Source: Oceanisphaera pacifica (GTDB lineage: Bacteria; Pseudomonadota; Gammaproteobacteria; Enterobacterales; Aeromonadaceae). Taken from it: a stretch of 64,000 nt of DNA. Below are positions 36,857-47,638 of the stretch, in pieces. Each line of letters opens with the position of its first letter. Position 1 is the stretch's first letter. The position numbers and the translations under genes are program-made. The notes under the pieces were generated by a model. It was not told where the DNA came from and searched no databases. It saw nothing but the letters and a program-made list of their open reading frames with translations. The stretch lies in the NCBI RefSeq assembly GCF_017498065.1, contig NZ_JAGDFX010000003.1, positions 1 to 64,000 of the forward strand. The letters are read 5' to 3'.

Positions 36857-39235
36857 GTGAAGGAATATGTAATTTGGTACGAACAACTCGGAATGCAAGA
36901 TGTAGACCGAGTAGGTGGCAAGAACGCCTCTTTAGGTGAAATGATCAGCCAATTGGCCGGGGCCGGAGTGTCTGTGCCTGGCGGGTTCGCAACCACTGCT
37001 TATGCCTTTAACGAGTTTTTAGAGCAAAGTGGCCTGAATGCCAAAATTCATGATTTGCTAGATACCCTAGATGTCGACAATATTGGCGCACTGGGCGAAG
37101 CCGGACAACGGATCCGTCAGTGGATTGTTGAAACGCCATTTCAACCTGAACTTGAAAGTGCGATCAATGAGGCTTATCAAGCTTTAACCGGAAAAATGGG
37201 CGATGAAGCTTCTTTTGCTGTGCGATCTTCTGCCACTGCCGAAGATATGCCAGACGCTTCTTTTGCCGGTCAACAAGAAACCTTCTTAAACGTACGTGGT
37301 TTAGACTCGGTAATGGAGTCAATTAAACACGTCTTTGCTTCTTTATTCAATGACCGCGCTATTTCATACCGAGTACACCAAGGTTATGCCCACCAAGGGG
37401 TAGCTTTATCTGCCGGTGTTCAGCGCATGGTACGCTCCGATATCGCCTCATCTGGGGTGATGTTTACCATAGACACAGAGTCGGGCTTTGAAGATGTGGT
37501 CTTTATTACCTCTGCTACCGGCTTAGGTGAAATGGTGGTACAGGGGGCAGTGAACCCCGATGAGTTCTATGTACATAAGCCAACCTTAAATGCAGGCCGT
37601 CCGGCGGTAGTGCGCAAAACCTTAGGTTCTAAGCTACAAAAAATGACCTACGCCCAAGGTCAAGCACTGGGTCAGCAGGTTGAAATTAAAGAAACCACTA
37701 AAGATGAACGTCATCAATTCTCCCTCACCGACAGCGAAGTGATGGAGCTGGCCAAGCAAGCGGTGATTATTGAGCAGCACTATAATCGCCCTATGGACAT
37801 TGAGTGGGCAAAAGACGGGCTCGATGGCCAGCTATATATAGTACAAGCTCGTCCTGAAACTGTACGTAGCCGCCAAGACAGTAACGTGCTAGAGCGCTTT
37901 GCACTCAGTGAGCACAGTGAGGTGTTGGTGGAAGGCCGTGCCATTGGTCATAAAATAGGCGCGGGTCCGGCTAAGGTGATTGCTTCTTTAGAGCAAATGG
38001 ATGAAGTGAAGCCGGGTGACGTGCTGGTTACCGACATGACGGATCCCGATTGGGAGCCGATTATGAAGCGTGCTTCTGCCATTGTGACTAACAGAGGGGG
38101 GCGTACTTGCCATGCGGCCATTATTGCTCGTGAATTAGGCATTCCAGCGGTAGTTGGTTGTGGTGATGCCACCGCACGCATTCAAGAAGGTCAAGACATT
38201 ACCGTTTCTTGTGCAGAAGGGGATACCGGTTTTGTGTATCAAGGCCAACTGAGCTTTGATATTAACACCTCTGAAGTTGGCTCTATGCCAGTATCACCGG
38301 TTAAGGTGATGATGAATGTGGGCAACCCTGATCGTGCCTTTGACTTTGCACAACTCCCCAATGCCGGTGTCGGCTTGGCGCGATTAGAGTTTATTATTAA
38401 TCGCATGATAGGGGTGCACCCTAAGGCGCTGCTTAATTACGCAACAGAAAGCCCTAAGCTGCAAGAGCAAATTGACGAGATTATTGCCGGTTACGAGAGC
38501 CCAAGAGAGTTCTTTGTTGCCAAGCTTACCGAAGGTATTGCCACTTTAGCCTCGGCATTTTGGCCAGAGCGGGTCATTGTGCGCATGTCTGACTTTAAGT
38601 CCAATGAATACGCCAACTTGCTAGGCGGTGATGCTTACGAACCCGATGAAGAAAACCCCATGTTGGGCTTTCGTGGCGCTTCTCGCTATATTTCAGAGGA
38701 CTTTCGTGATTGCTTTGCCATGGAGTGTGAAGCCATGAAGCGGGTACGTAACGACATGGGCTTAACCAACGTTGAGATCATGATCCCCTTCGTACGCACC
38801 CTTAATGAAGCAGCGTCAGTGATTGATATTTTGGCTGAAAACGGCCTTAAGCGCGGCGAAGCAGGCCTTAAAGTGATCATGATGTGTGAATTGCCCTCTA
38901 ATGCGTTATTAGCGGATAAATTTTTAGCTTACTTTGATGGCTTCTCAATTGGCTCCAACGACATGACACAGTTGGCATTAGGGCTAGACCGAGACTCAGG
39001 CCTAGTGGCGGCGTCCTTTGATGAGCGCGACGAGTCAGTTAAGGCGCTGTTATCTATGGCTATTCAAGCGGCGCGCAAAGAAGGCAAGTATGTGGGCATT
39101 TGTGGCCAAGGCCCATCAGACCATAAAGACTTTGCCGCTTGGCTGGTGGAGCAGGGAATTGACTCTGTGTCGTTAAATCCCGATACCGTGATTGATACCT
39201 GGTTATATTTGGCAGAGCAAACCAATAAAGCATAA
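36857..39235 (+). CDS. ppsA: Phosphoenolpyruvate synthase
   Basis: Makes PEP from pyruvate and ATP with release of AMP and phosphate. From GTG 36857 ([13 protein letters not shown]) it is 792 residues, the length of the E. coli enzyme; GGAG lies eight bases upstream, so the GTG at 36851 is less likely. Domains in order: ATP-binding ([12 protein letters not shown] near residue 18), swivelling phosphohistidine domain ([13 protein letters not shown] near 415) and PEP/pyruvate barrel with catalytic Cys in GICGQGPSD near 750. Regulated by the divergent ppsR product. Confidence 0.96.
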   Translation: MKEYVIWYEQLGMQDVDRVGGKNASLGEMISQLAGAGVSVPGGFATTAYAFNEFLEQSGLNAKIHDLLDTLDVDNIGALGEAGQRIRQWIVETPFQPELESAINEAYQALTGKMGDEASFAVRSSATAEDMPDASFAGQQETFLNVRGLDSVMESIKHVFASLFNDRAISYRVHQGYAHQGVALSAGVQRMVRSDIASSGVMFTIDTESGFEDVVFITSATGLGEMVVQGAVNPDEFYVHKPTLNAGRPAVVRKTLGSKLQKMTYAQGQALGQQVEIKETTKDERHQFSLTDSEVMELAKQAVIIEQHYNRPMDIEWAKDGLDGQLYIVQARPETVRSRQDSNVLERFALSEHSEVLVEGRAIGHKIGAGPAKVIASLEQMDEVKPGDVLVTDMTDPDWEPIMKRASAIVTNRGGRTCHAAIIARELGIPAVVGCGDATARIQEGQDITVSCAEGDTGFVYQGQLSFDINTSEVGSMPVSPVKVMMNVGNPDRAFDFAQLPNAGVGLARLEFIINRMIGVHPKALLNYATESPKLQEQIDEIIAGYESPREFFVAKLTEGIATLASAFWPERVIVRMSDFKSNEYANLLGGDAYEPDEENPMLGFRGASRYISEDFRDCFAMECEAMKRVRNDMGLTNVEIMIPFVRTLNEAASVIDILAENGLKRGEAGLKVIMMCELPSNALLADKFLAYFDGFSIGSNDMTQLALGLDRDSGLVAASFDERDESVKALLSMAIQAARKEGKYVGICGQGPSDHKDFAAWLVEQGIDSVSLNPDTVIDTWLYLAEQTNKA

Positions 39236-39276
39236 ACAAGAATAGCATTGTCTACTTTTAGACCAAGATGTAATAG

Positions 39277-39299
39277 AAAGGGCGCTTAGCGCCCTTTTT
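39277..39299. terminator. Terminator after ppsA
   Basis: AAAGGGCGCTTAGCGCCCTTTTT is a self-complementary hairpin followed by a T-run. Confidence 0.88.
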
Positions 39300-39386
39300 G
39301 TTTGCGCTCATTCGCTAGATGGTTAGAATGGCGCTGATTTTTATTGGTGCCGGTCGCAGCCTACCCGGAAAAAACAAGGACACAAT

Positions 39387-40112
39387 ATGATGAATGCCTT
39401 ACTTATCTGCTCAGGCGGATTTGATTCAGTGACGCTCGCTTATCGCCTAGCGGCAGACAACAACTTAGGCGCCTTACTCACCTTTGATTATGGTCAACGC
39501 CATAAAAAAGAAATAGACGCCGCGCGCGTGTGTGCCAAGCAGCTTGGCGTACCCCACATAATGATGGACATTAGCCACATAGGTGCCCAGCTGACAGGCT
39601 CGGCACTCACCGACGATATTGATGTGCCCTATGGTCACTACAGCGAACAAAACATGAAACTGACGGTGGTGCCTAACCGCAATGCCATTATGTTGACCAT
39701 TGCCTTTGGCGTGGCCGCCAGCCGAGACTTAAATGCAGTGGCATTGGCGGTGCATGGTGGAGATCATTTTATTTACCCCGATTGTCGCCCCGACTTTATT
39801 CGCTTATTTAGTGAAATGCAGAACCAAGCGCTAGATGGGGTTGCCGAGGTGGGCTTGTTTGCCCCTTATGTGAATACCGATAAAACGGAAATTGCGCGTG
39901 ATGCGGCACGCTTTAAGGTGCCCATTGCCGACACTTGGTCGTGTTATGAGGGAGGAGAGCTGCACTGTGGTCGTTGTGGTACTTGCGTTGAGCGTATTGA
40001 AGCCATGACCTTGGCAAACATAGTGGATCCCACGCCATATCAGGACCCTGATTACTGGAAAGCTGCTGTTGCAAAAGTAAAGGCCAAGGTAACAGAAAAG
40101 GTGAACTCATAA
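39387..40112 (+). CDS. queC: 7-cyano-7-deazaguanine synthase
   Basis: Converts 7-carboxy-7-deazaguanine to preQ0 with ATP and ammonia, for tRNA queuosine. The 241-residue protein has the PP-loop LICSGGFDSVTLAY near residue 5 and the zinc site SCYEGGELHCGRCGTC near 191, with four cysteines. The usual first serine of the PP-loop SGGxDS is kept. The pathway starts from a dihydroneopterin-type intermediate, so pterin-related chemistry lies next to the PruR-like gene, though no direct link is shown. Confidence 0.94.
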   Translation: MMNALLICSGGFDSVTLAYRLAADNNLGALLTFDYGQRHKKEIDAARVCAKQLGVPHIMMDISHIGAQLTGSALTDDIDVPYGHYSEQNMKLTVVPNRNAIMLTIAFGVAASRDLNAVALAVHGGDHFIYPDCRPDFIRLFSEMQNQALDGVAEVGLFAPYVNTDKTEIARDAARFKVPIADTWSCYEGGELHCGRCGTCVERIEAMTLANIVDPTPYQDPDYWKAAVAKVKAKVTEKVNS

Positions 40113-40274
40113 TGTATCGTATTAAAAAGAGTTTCATTTCTCGGCTTCCCATCCGTTAATGAAATGCCCGACTGGTACCCTTGCGCTCGTTTGCACGGCC
40201 ATTACATGTGTTAATCTGGAACAATGAACGCGGTGTGTAACAGTTTCAGAGCGCGCGATAGAAAAGGGGCAAGT

Positions 40275-40850
40275 ATGCGCCATAGCATCATTAAAAACAC
40301 TGGTAGGTCTTATTGGGTAGCGGCACTCACTCTATTTCTTAGTAGTAGTGCTGCTTGGGCGGCAACACCGGAACCTTTACCGGAGGCGCAGGGGCGGGTG
40401 ATATTAACCGTGACCGGTAATATTGCTGTGACCAATCAGAGCGGCCCACTTGGTAATCATAAAGCCGATAAAGCAGAGTTTGATATGGCAATGCTCAGCA
40501 CCTTGGCACAGCATGAATTTAGTACAGAAACGCCTTGGACTGAGGGAAAAGTGCATTTTCGGGGAGTCTTGCTGCAAGATTTGTTACAGCGAGTAGGGGC
40601 TAAGCATCATAAAGTGAGGGCGGTGGCACTCAATGAGTATTATCATGAGATGGATCTGAGTCGCCCTGAGCTGGATCAGCTGTTGCTTGCAACACATCAG
40701 AATGGCAAGCCAATGAAAATACGAGATAAAGGGCCAATTTGGTTAATGCTGCCTTTATCTGAGTTGAAGCAACTCAATAAAAAGCAATATCATGAGCTAC
40801 TTATTTGGCAGCTTAAACTTTTAGATGTGAGATATCGTGAACACCTTTAA
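40275..40850 (+). CDS. Periplasmic SUOX-fold (molybdopterin-domain-like) protein, PruR-like
   Basis: A 191-residue exported protein with a signal peptide (cut near AWA/ATP, residue 30). The mature part fits the sulfite-oxidase molybdopterin-binding fold: VILTVTGNIAVTNQ, WTEGKVHFRGVLLQDLLQRV, then ALNEYYHEMDLS and GPIWLMLPLSEL. It contains no cysteine, so it lacks the residue that holds molybdenum. AAGGGGC precedes ATG 40275. It overlaps the GGDEF-EAL gene by 14 bases. This is the layout of PruR-DcpA, where a periplasmic pterin-binding protein controls a dual c-di-GMP enzyme. Assignment is by context and fold. Confidence 0.7.
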   Translation: MRHSIIKNTGRSYWVAALTLFLSSSAAWAATPEPLPEAQGRVILTVTGNIAVTNQSGPLGNHKADKAEFDMAMLSTLAQHEFSTETPWTEGKVHFRGVLLQDLLQRVGAKHHKVRAVALNEYYHEMDLSRPELDQLLLATHQNGKPMKIRDKGPIWLMLPLSELKQLNKKQYHELLIWQLKLLDVRYREHL

Positions 40851-42741
40851 ACTACCGATATTAATGATTATTGCGCTTTTGTTTAGCGCAAGTTCAATGT
40901 ATAGCTATTATCGGGATTTAGAGGTAGTGCGGTATGTGTCTGCCACCATTAAAGCCGTGGGTTGGACCAGCTCAGAGCTAGAAATGGAAGTGCTTAAGTT
41001 TGATCATGCCCTTACCGCATTAGCAGCAGAGACGGCTGATGAAGAATTTGTACAGTTACACTTTGAGTTATTGTGGAGCCGTATTAATACCTTGTTACAA
41101 GGCGAAGAGAGTCGACCGGTGCGTGAACAGCCCGGGGTCTTACCTATTCTTGAAAGCCTCTCAATACAGCTAGCGCGTTGGGAAAGTCGAATTTATGCTT
41201 TGGGCACTAGTGACAGTGCAGGCAATAAGGCCAAACAAAGAGCACAAGTCATGGCATTACGCCAAGAGCTATCGCACTTTCGTAAATTGGCTCGCGAGAT
41301 AAACGTCGATAGTTTTTCTGGAACCAATGCGTGGCAACAGCTTGATATTATTCAAGATATTAGACTGCGTTCTAGTGTGTATCTTATCGGACTCTTGCTT
41401 AGCGGTGGCTTAATGATGCTGCTATTGCTAAGAGAAAATCGCCGCAATCGCTATTTGGCCTATCATGATATATTAACCCGCTTGCCTAATCGTATGTACT
41501 TTTACCAGCTGATTAATAAAGCATTGCGCGACGCAGATAAACGCAATGCAGGGCTGGCAGTTCACATGATTGATCTTAATGGTTTTAAAGCCATTAATGA
41601 CAGCTTGGGCCATGAGGTGGGTGATAAATTACTCACTGTGGTGGCACAACGTCTACAAGAATGTGTGAAAGTTCACGGCCATGCTGCACGGCTAGGTGGG
41701 GATGAGTTTGTGGTGATCCAGCCCTTGTCGTTGGGTGAAGACCCTAAGCCCATGGCAACCCAGCTTTGGCAGTCATTAATACGAGATGTACCATTACCCG
41801 CCGGCAATTTATCGCCACAAGCCTGTATTGGCACCAGTGTTTATCCTGAGCAAGGCACAGGGGTATCTGAATTACTCAGCCATGCAGATACTGCCATGTA
41901 TTATGCTAAGCACAGTAGTACTGTCATGGTGCAGTGTTATGAGATGGGCATGGATGAACGGCGATTACGCAAACAAAAGTTAGCCCTAGCCCTGCAAGGT
42001 GCCATAGAGCAGGATCAACTGGTGCTCTATTACCAACCTATATATGAGCTTGAGGGCGGGGCGATAGAATCAGTAGAAGCATTATTGCGTTGGCACTCAT
42101 CGGAGCACGGCGTGATTCATCCGCTAGAAATTATCGCGGTGGCGGAGCATCATGGGCTGGCACACAAATTAAATGAATGGGTACTACTTACTGCCAGTCG
42201 GCAGCTAAGTGACTGGCATCAAGCCGGCTTTTCTGGTTTAAAAGTGAACGTAAATATTAGCCCCAGTATATTTATGGACGGTGAGTTAGCCAGTACAGTA
42301 CATAACGTATTGCGCGCCACTGCGCTATCTGCCTCTAGCTTGGTGCTTGAAATTACCGAAGATACCAGTTTGTGGGATACGAAAGGTTCTATTGCAACAC
42401 TCGAGCAGCTACGCAAACTGGGGGTTGAAATTGCACTCGATGATTTTGGTACCGGTTACTCCTCTTTTAGCCATCTGCGACAATTACCGCTGAATAAGCT
42501 GAAAATAGATAAATCATTTGTGGCCGACATGACCACAGATCCTAAGGCCTTGAGTCTTGTCAAAACCATTATCGCCTTGGCGGCGAGTCTAGAGATGAAA
42601 GTGACGGCAGAAGGGGTTGAATTAAAAGAACAGCAACTGCAGTTACAACAGCTTGGCTGTGAGCTGGGGCAAGGCTATTTATTAGCTAAGCCTATGGCGG
42701 CAATTGACATGACGGCAGAATTACAAAGCACCTGCGCGTAA
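40837..42741 (+). CDS. Membrane GGDEF-EAL protein, DcpA-like dual c-di-GMP enzyme
   Basis: A 634-residue protein: membrane helix (5-22), periplasmic sensor region (about 23-178), second helix (179-198), GGDEF domain (intact RLGGDEFVV near 286) and EAL domain. The phosphodiesterase residues are all present: VEALLRW, NVNISP, LEITED, DDFGTGYSS, KIDKSFV, EGVE and GQGYLLAKP. The RxxD inhibitory site before GGDEF is absent. Start is GTG inside the end of the PruR-like gene, so synthesis is coupled. Both activities are possible; which dominates probably depends on the periplasmic partner. Confidence 0.88.
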   Translation: MNTFKLPILMIIALLFSASSMYSYYRDLEVVRYVSATIKAVGWTSSELEMEVLKFDHALTALAAETADEEFVQLHFELLWSRINTLLQGEESRPVREQPGVLPILESLSIQLARWESRIYALGTSDSAGNKAKQRAQVMALRQELSHFRKLAREINVDSFSGTNAWQQLDIIQDIRLRSSVYLIGLLLSGGLMMLLLLRENRRNRYLAYHDILTRLPNRMYFYQLINKALRDADKRNAGLAVHMIDLNGFKAINDSLGHEVGDKLLTVVAQRLQECVKVHGHAARLGGDEFVVIQPLSLGEDPKPMATQLWQSLIRDVPLPAGNLSPQACIGTSVYPEQGTGVSELLSHADTAMYYAKHSSTVMVQCYEMGMDERRLRKQKLALALQGAIEQDQLVLYYQPIYELEGGAIESVEALLRWHSSEHGVIHPLEIIAVAEHHGLAHKLNEWVLLTASRQLSDWHQAGFSGLKVNVNISPSIFMDGELASTVHNVLRATALSASSLVLEITEDTSLWDTKGSIATLEQLRKLGVEIALDDFGTGYSSFSHLRQLPLNKLKIDKSFVADMTTDPKALSLVKTIIALAASLEMKVTAEGVELKEQQLQLQQLGCELGQGYLLAKPMAAIDMTAELQSTCA

Positions 42742-42798
42742 CCGCATGTTAAAAAACACGGCCCTGTGGTTTAACTGTAGCGCTAGACTACCATTTGC

Positions 42799-43476
42799 CT
42801 AAGAGTAAAAGTACGCGGCTATTAAGGTTAATAAAGTGGGGTAAAACGCGCTGGCGGTCTCAATTTTTTGTGCTCGGCTCGCCAGCTCAGGTAGCCAGCT
42901 GGCGAGCTCCTCTTTTACAAACAAGGCCAAGTTGGCTTCTGCTTCTGGGGTGGGGTCGAGCGCGAGGCGCCGATAACTTTCTGCTAGGTAATCAAGCATT
43001 ATCGCCACATGATCTGCAGGCTCCTGAAAGTCGGCATCAACACCATAACCGGCCGCAGTTAAGCGTGCTTGCATGCGTTGAAAACTTGGGCCATTAAAGC
43101 GGCCGTCATCTAAATATAACGAAGCATACGGAGCCGGACTATGGCGAGCGTCGCTTAAAAAAAGACTAGCAAAATCAGCGGCCAACTCAAGGCGCGGTTG
43201 CGCGAGCGCACTCAGGCCATTAATAGCATTTTGCACCGCTGTTACCGACTCGCTGAGCTCATCGATTGAGGCCAAGCCGTCCAATAAGGGGGCTGCATCG
43301 CCTTTCATATAGGCTTGTAGTGTCGTTTCGTTTAGCTCTGCTGCCAGTAAGGTTGCAAACCACTGGCACAATAATGCTTGGTGCTGATAATACTCAGCCA
43401 CCAGCTGTTGCTCGGGGTTGAGTTTGGGGAGTGCATGAGTTGGCAGGCCTGTGTCTGCCACATTATTTATGGACAT
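42799..43476 (-). CDS. torD: TorD-family chaperone for TMAO reductase
   Basis: A 225-residue all-helical cytoplasmic chaperone of the TorD/DmsD family, which binds the TorA signal peptide and helps load the molybdenum cofactor. Visible family traits are RLELAADFASLFLSDARHSPAPYASLYLD near residues 94-122, containing the DxxxLFxG-like and PYAS region, and EPADHVAIMLDYLA near 150. GAGGTAA precedes the ATG. It lies downstream of torA, separated by a duplicated 111-base repeat. Confidence 0.85.
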   Translation of the reverse strand: MSINNVADTGLPTHALPKLNPEQQLVAEYYQHQALLCQWFATLLAAELNETTLQAYMKGDAAPLLDGLASIDELSESVTAVQNAINGLSALAQPRLELAADFASLFLSDARHSPAPYASLYLDDGRFNGPSFQRMQARLTAAGYGVDADFQEPADHVAIMLDYLAESYRRLALDPTPEAEANLALFVKEELASWLPELASRAQKIETASAFYPTLLTLIAAYFYS

Positions 43477-43520
43477 TATTTACCTCGATTAATTATCGAT
43501 GGATTTAGGTCAGCCGTCAG

Positions 43521-43751
43521 CCATCAGCTTGGTCCAATGAATTGGACCCTACAAAAGATAAACCATCCCGCTTTGCATGACCCACAGTCAAATTCAGTAG
43601 TGTTTATCTTTAGCTGACAGCTTGCAGCTGCCAGTCAGTTTGGTCCAATGAATTGGACCCTACAAAAGATAAACCATCCCGCTTTGCATGACTCACATTC
43701 AAATTCAGTGGTGTTTATCTTTAGCTGACAGCTTGCAGCTTACGGCTGCCT
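43521..43751. repeat. Tandem duplication of a 111-base repeat between torA and torD
   Basis: Two nearly identical units start near 43531 and 43642, each beginning GGTCCAATGAATTGGACC (a palindrome), continuing CTACAAAAGATAAACC and ending TTAGCTGACAGCTTGCAGC. They differ at only a few positions (for example cccacag versus ctcacat). No coding function is likely. They lie inside the tor operon. Confidence 0.9.
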
Positions 43752-46220
43752 TTAAGTATTCACCACGGTTGGGCCACCAAATGAGGTGACTTCAGGTACG
43801 GTGCCGGTAAAGACTTCTATATCCACTAAACAGGTATTGGCGCTGGGCGCTTGGGCTAAGCGTGATGTGCCCACATCGAGTGTTAACGTATTTGGGTCGC
43901 CATAGGTATCTAGCGCGCCAATACTGGCATCGGTTGGGCCATACCAAGCGCCTTCTTGAATACGAATAACCCCAGCCGGAAAGTTATCGGATACCACAGC
44001 ACCGGCTAATAACTGGCCTCGGTCGTTAAATACCCGCACTAAATCGCCATCATTAATGCCGCGTGCTTTTGCGTCTTCAGGGCTTAAAAACACCGGCTCT
44101 CGGCCTTGTACCGCATAAGTGGCACGGTATTCATCCGACTCACACATTTGCGAATGCAAGCGTTTATCGGGGTGCACCGATTGTAACCATAGGGGGTGTT
44201 TATCTGAGCCAGGGCCGCCATGAGAGCGCTCGGCTTTTTCCATCCAAATGGGGTGCTGCTGGCAGTCGTCATAGCCATAGCTGCCAATTTTCCGGCTGCT
44301 AATTTCAATAAAGCCAGAGGGCGTGCCCACGGCATTCACTTCTGGATCTTCTCTAAAGCTTGCGTGACGCACCCAGTTTTTACCTTCGCCAAAGTGCACA
44401 TAACCGCCTTCCCAGAATTGTTCAAATTCGGGCATGGGGTATTTGTCTTCATTGGCTTTTTTACAGTCGTTATACAGCTCTTTTAACCACTGAAACTCAT
44501 CTTTATTTTGCGTGTATTCTTTATGACGGCCATAACGGCGCGACAAGTCGGTGAAAATATCGAAGTCGGTGCGCGAATGAAACAAAGGATCCACTAACTT
44601 GTGCATCGCCAAAATGCCGGTTTTCGAATAACCGCCATACACATCTATATCGTTACGCTCAAACTGCGTACAGGCGGGCAGTACCAGATCAGAAAAACGA
44701 CAAGTGGCGTTCCACGAATAATCTATGGTGACCACAGTTTCTAGCTCATAAAAAGCCCGTTTCATGCGGTTATGATCTTGGTGATGGTGCCAAGGATTAC
44801 AACCACTAAATATAGACATTTTAATATCGGGGTAGGTCACTTCACTGCCGTTATATTGCAGTTTGCCACCGGGTTCTAAAATACAGTCAATCCAGCGGGC
44901 AACCGGAATAATACGGCTGGCTCCTTTAAAATCGGTGCTTGGGTGCTCAGGCACCTTGCCCGGATCTAGGTTTCGTGGAAAACCGCCCGGCACACTGGCG
45001 CCAGTGGGCGGAATGCCAATACCACTGTAGTGGTGGGCATAACTAATACCGCCACCGGGCAGGCCAATTTGGCCCAGCATTGCCGCCAATACGGCTCCTG
45101 CCCAATAAGGCTGCTCACCGTGTTGCTGGCGCTGAATTGCCCAACCAAAAATAAGTTGAGTACGACCCGCGGCCATTAGGCGGGCAAACTCACGAATACG
45201 CTCAGCGTCCACGCCGCTGATTTTGGCTGCCCACTCTGGAGTTTTCTCAATGCCGTCGTCGCCTTTACCCAGTACATAGTCAATAAAGGGTTCAAAGCCT
45301 AGGGTGTAGGTATTAAGGAAGTCTTTATCGTGCAAGTCTTCACTGTACAAGGTGTGGGCTAATGCCAGCATAAAGGCCACATCACTTTGTGGATTAATGT
45401 ATTGCTGTTCGCACTGTAAATAATCCTGCGTTTTGCTCTTCACCGGATCAACACTGATCACCTTAATACTGCCATCGGCAATTTTGTCTTTTAACTGCGC
45501 TAAATAGGCATAAGAGTCGTGAGTTTCACAGTTCCAGCCCACCTGTAAGTTTTTATACAGGTCGTTGGCCCATAAAATAATGGTATCGGTATTTTCTAAG
45601 ATCAAAGGCCAAGAGGTACCTTGGTCATACACCTCGGTTGAGCCCATGACATAAGGCAAAATAACTTGGCCAGCCCCAGTTGAGTAATCCCCGACCTTGT
45701 TAACAAAGTTGCCGTGCAAATTCACTGCCCGCTGCATGTGGCTGCCGCAGCTGTGAAATTGCCCGGTTTGGCGCCAACCTGTGGCACCGGCATATAAACC
45801 AGAGGGGCCGTAGGTGGTTTGTATCCGCTCTAGCTCTTCGTGAAACAAGTCCAATGCTTCATCCCAAGTTAAGCGCACAAAGCGGTTATCGCCACGTTGT
45901 TTGCGGTCACTGTTTTCGCGATTCTTTAGCCAGTCTAGGCGTGCCATGGGGTAGCGAATACGCGAAGGATTATAAATAAGCCCTTTAATGCCATTGATCA
46001 TATCGGTGGGATATTTATCACGCTCAAAAGGCTTAATCTCGGTGACCACGCCACCTTTAACTAACGCTTTAACCGCCCCCCAGTGAGAGCCGGCCATGCG
46101 CCAGGTGCCGTCAGCAGAAACGGCGGCCTGAGCGCCACGTACTAATAAACTTTGACCAATTAAGGCGGCGGCTGAAGTGGCGGCTATGCCTTTAAGAAAA
46201 TGTCTGCGTGAAATAGTCAT
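43752..46220 (-). CDS. torA: Trimethylamine-N-oxide reductase catalytic subunit
   Basis: A periplasmic bis-MGD enzyme that reduces TMAO to trimethylamine as a terminal respiratory step. The 822-residue precursor has a twin-arginine signal ([11 protein letters not shown], cut after QAA near 33). The Mo-ligand serine lies in [10 protein letters not shown] near residue 179, as in TorA and DMSO reductase, and no Fe-S cysteine motif precedes it. [15 protein letters not shown] near 468 is the cofactor-contact region. It follows torC with a 23-base gap. Confidence 0.93.
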   Translation of the reverse strand: MTISRRHFLKGIAATSAAALIGQSLLVRGAQAAVSADGTWRMAGSHWGAVKALVKGGVVTEIKPFERDKYPTDMINGIKGLIYNPSRIRYPMARLDWLKNRENSDRKQRGDNRFVRLTWDEALDLFHEELERIQTTYGPSGLYAGATGWRQTGQFHSCGSHMQRAVNLHGNFVNKVGDYSTGAGQVILPYVMGSTEVYDQGTSWPLILENTDTIILWANDLYKNLQVGWNCETHDSYAYLAQLKDKIADGSIKVISVDPVKSKTQDYLQCEQQYINPQSDVAFMLALAHTLYSEDLHDKDFLNTYTLGFEPFIDYVLGKGDDGIEKTPEWAAKISGVDAERIREFARLMAAGRTQLIFGWAIQRQQHGEQPYWAGAVLAAMLGQIGLPGGGISYAHHYSGIGIPPTGASVPGGFPRNLDPGKVPEHPSTDFKGASRIIPVARWIDCILEPGGKLQYNGSEVTYPDIKMSIFSGCNPWHHHQDHNRMKRAFYELETVVTIDYSWNATCRFSDLVLPACTQFERNDIDVYGGYSKTGILAMHKLVDPLFHSRTDFDIFTDLSRRYGRHKEYTQNKDEFQWLKELYNDCKKANEDKYPMPEFEQFWEGGYVHFGEGKNWVRHASFREDPEVNAVGTPSGFIEISSRKIGSYGYDDCQQHPIWMEKAERSHGGPGSDKHPLWLQSVHPDKRLHSQMCESDEYRATYAVQGREPVFLSPEDAKARGINDGDLVRVFNDRGQLLAGAVVSDNFPAGVIRIQEGAWYGPTDASIGALDTYGDPNTLTLDVGTSRLAQAPSANTCLVDIEVFTGTVPEVTSFGGPTVVNT

Positions 46221-46243
46221 ATTTTTTCCTCATCAACCTAATA

Positions 46244-47431
46244 TTAGTGCGCGCTATCGGCGTAGTCTGAAGAGTGTTTTTGCAAGTACTTGAGTACCAA
46301 GGCTTGGGTGTCGGCGTCCATATTGGTAAAGCCCACCATACCGGCAAACATGCCTGGCCAAGTGTTGGCATCAAAATGCTCTTCAGCAGGCTGTGAGTGA
46401 CACACACTACAACCACTGCGATAGGTATCGCGAGCATAGCTCCATAAATCTTCGGCCTCGGGCAGCAGGGCACCTGCTTCTGTCCACAGCGCAATGTTCA
46501 CCTGCTGCCAGGGCAACCCTGTTAGCGGATCTTCTTTGGCCTCGCTAAGCACTTCTACTCGCTGCTCGTTTTGTGCCACGGCTTTGTTTAGCACCATATT
46601 GGGAATGTTTTGACCAAAGTCCTCATACCAAACTCGACCAAAGCCGCGCATTTTGCGCCATGAGGGAATTGCCAGCTGTATTTTATCGCCCTTATGAGCA
46701 AGCAAAGTGACGGGGGCTGCCGCTTCTAGCTCTCCGGCTTCTTGGGTCAGATCTTCATCTAGATACAAAGTGACGGCTTTAACGGCGTAATATTGTTCGC
46801 CATCTTCTACTTTAAGGCCATTAGCACGTTGCTCTAACTGATCCAGCGCTGGGTCTTTAAAGACCATGGTCTCGGGTAATTGGTGGGCAATGCCTTTATG
46901 ACAATCGATACAGCTTTGATCCCGCTCGGCGGCGGGCTTCATAAAGCGTTTTGCCTTATCTGACATGACATCCCAGTCCATACTGTTGTAGTCATGACAG
47001 TTTCGACACTCCAAAGAACCATTAGCCGAAAAGCGCGCCCATTCGTGCTGTGCTAGCTCTAAGCGTTTATCAAGAAATTTTTCTCGGGTATCAATGGTGC
47101 CAAATACTGCACCCCATACTTCTTTACTGGCTTGCATTTTACGGGCAATTTTATCGGTCCAGTTATGGGGCACATGGCAATCGGGACAGGTGGCACGCAC
47201 GCCCGAGCGGTTAGACCAGTGAATGGTATCTTGCAGCTCTTGATAGACGTTATTTTCCATCTCGTGGCAGCTAATACAAAACTGCTCGGTATTAGTAGCT
47301 TCTAGTGCGGTATTAAAACCACCCCAAAAAATTACACCAGCCACAAAACCACCTATGGTTAATACGCCCAAACTAATATGAACGGAGGGGCGTCTAAGGG
47401 TGTTCCAGAATTTTTTTATAAAATTTAGCAT
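46244..47431 (-). CDS. torC: Pentahaem cytochrome c TorC (NapC/NirT family)
   Basis: A membrane-anchored quinol dehydrogenase that passes electrons to TorA. Of 395 residues, an N-terminal helix (about 17-37) anchors it. Five CxxCH haem sites are present: CISCH, CPDCH, CRNCH and CIDCH in the NapC-like half, and CSVCH near residue 342 in the C-terminal mono-haem domain. That is the TorC layout. It lies between torE and torA on the same strand. Confidence 0.94.
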   Translation of the reverse strand: MLNFIKKFWNTLRRPSVHISLGVLTIGGFVAGVIFWGGFNTALEATNTEQFCISCHEMENNVYQELQDTIHWSNRSGVRATCPDCHVPHNWTDKIARKMQASKEVWGAVFGTIDTREKFLDKRLELAQHEWARFSANGSLECRNCHDYNSMDWDVMSDKAKRFMKPAAERDQSCIDCHKGIAHQLPETMVFKDPALDQLEQRANGLKVEDGEQYYAVKAVTLYLDEDLTQEAGELEAAAPVTLLAHKGDKIQLAIPSWRKMRGFGRVWYEDFGQNIPNMVLNKAVAQNEQRVEVLSEAKEDPLTGLPWQQVNIALWTEAGALLPEAEDLWSYARDTYRSGCSVCHSQPAEEHFDANTWPGMFAGMVGFTNMDADTQALVLKYLQKHSSDYADSAH

Positions 47432-47473
47432 CTTGATTCTCGCATCAGGTTTCAGAGGAGCTTATTTTTATTG

Positions 47474-47638
47474 TTATGAAACATGACCTGGTGGCCCAAA
47501 AATCATTTGTAAAAACCACACAATAAAACCGTAACCGGCCACTGTCATTACACTAAGCAGCGGAATAAGCACCACGGTCAGCAACAAAAAAGTTTGCCAT
47601 TCGCGGCGGCGAGAAGAAGAGGGGGTAGAGTTACTCAT
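47474..47638 (-). CDS. torE: TorE, small NapE-family membrane protein of the TMAO system
   Basis: A 54-residue ORF too short for a usual cutoff. It reads MSNSTPSSSRRREWQTFLLL, then a hydrophobic helix, then GYGFIVWFLQMIFGPPGH at the C-terminus. The REWxTF start of the helix and the GPPGH ending are the signatures of TorE/NapE. The stop lies 42 bases before torC. It is the first gene of torECAD. Its biochemical role is not established. Confidence 0.88.
   Translation of the reverse strand: MSNSTPSSSRRREWQTFLLLTVVLIPLLSVMTVAGYGFIVWFLQMIFGPPGHVS

Noticed and set aside
43521-43751. CRISPR-like array between torD and torA
   Set aside because: Only two long units of 111 bases with no spacers of constant length and no cas genes; it is a tandem duplication.
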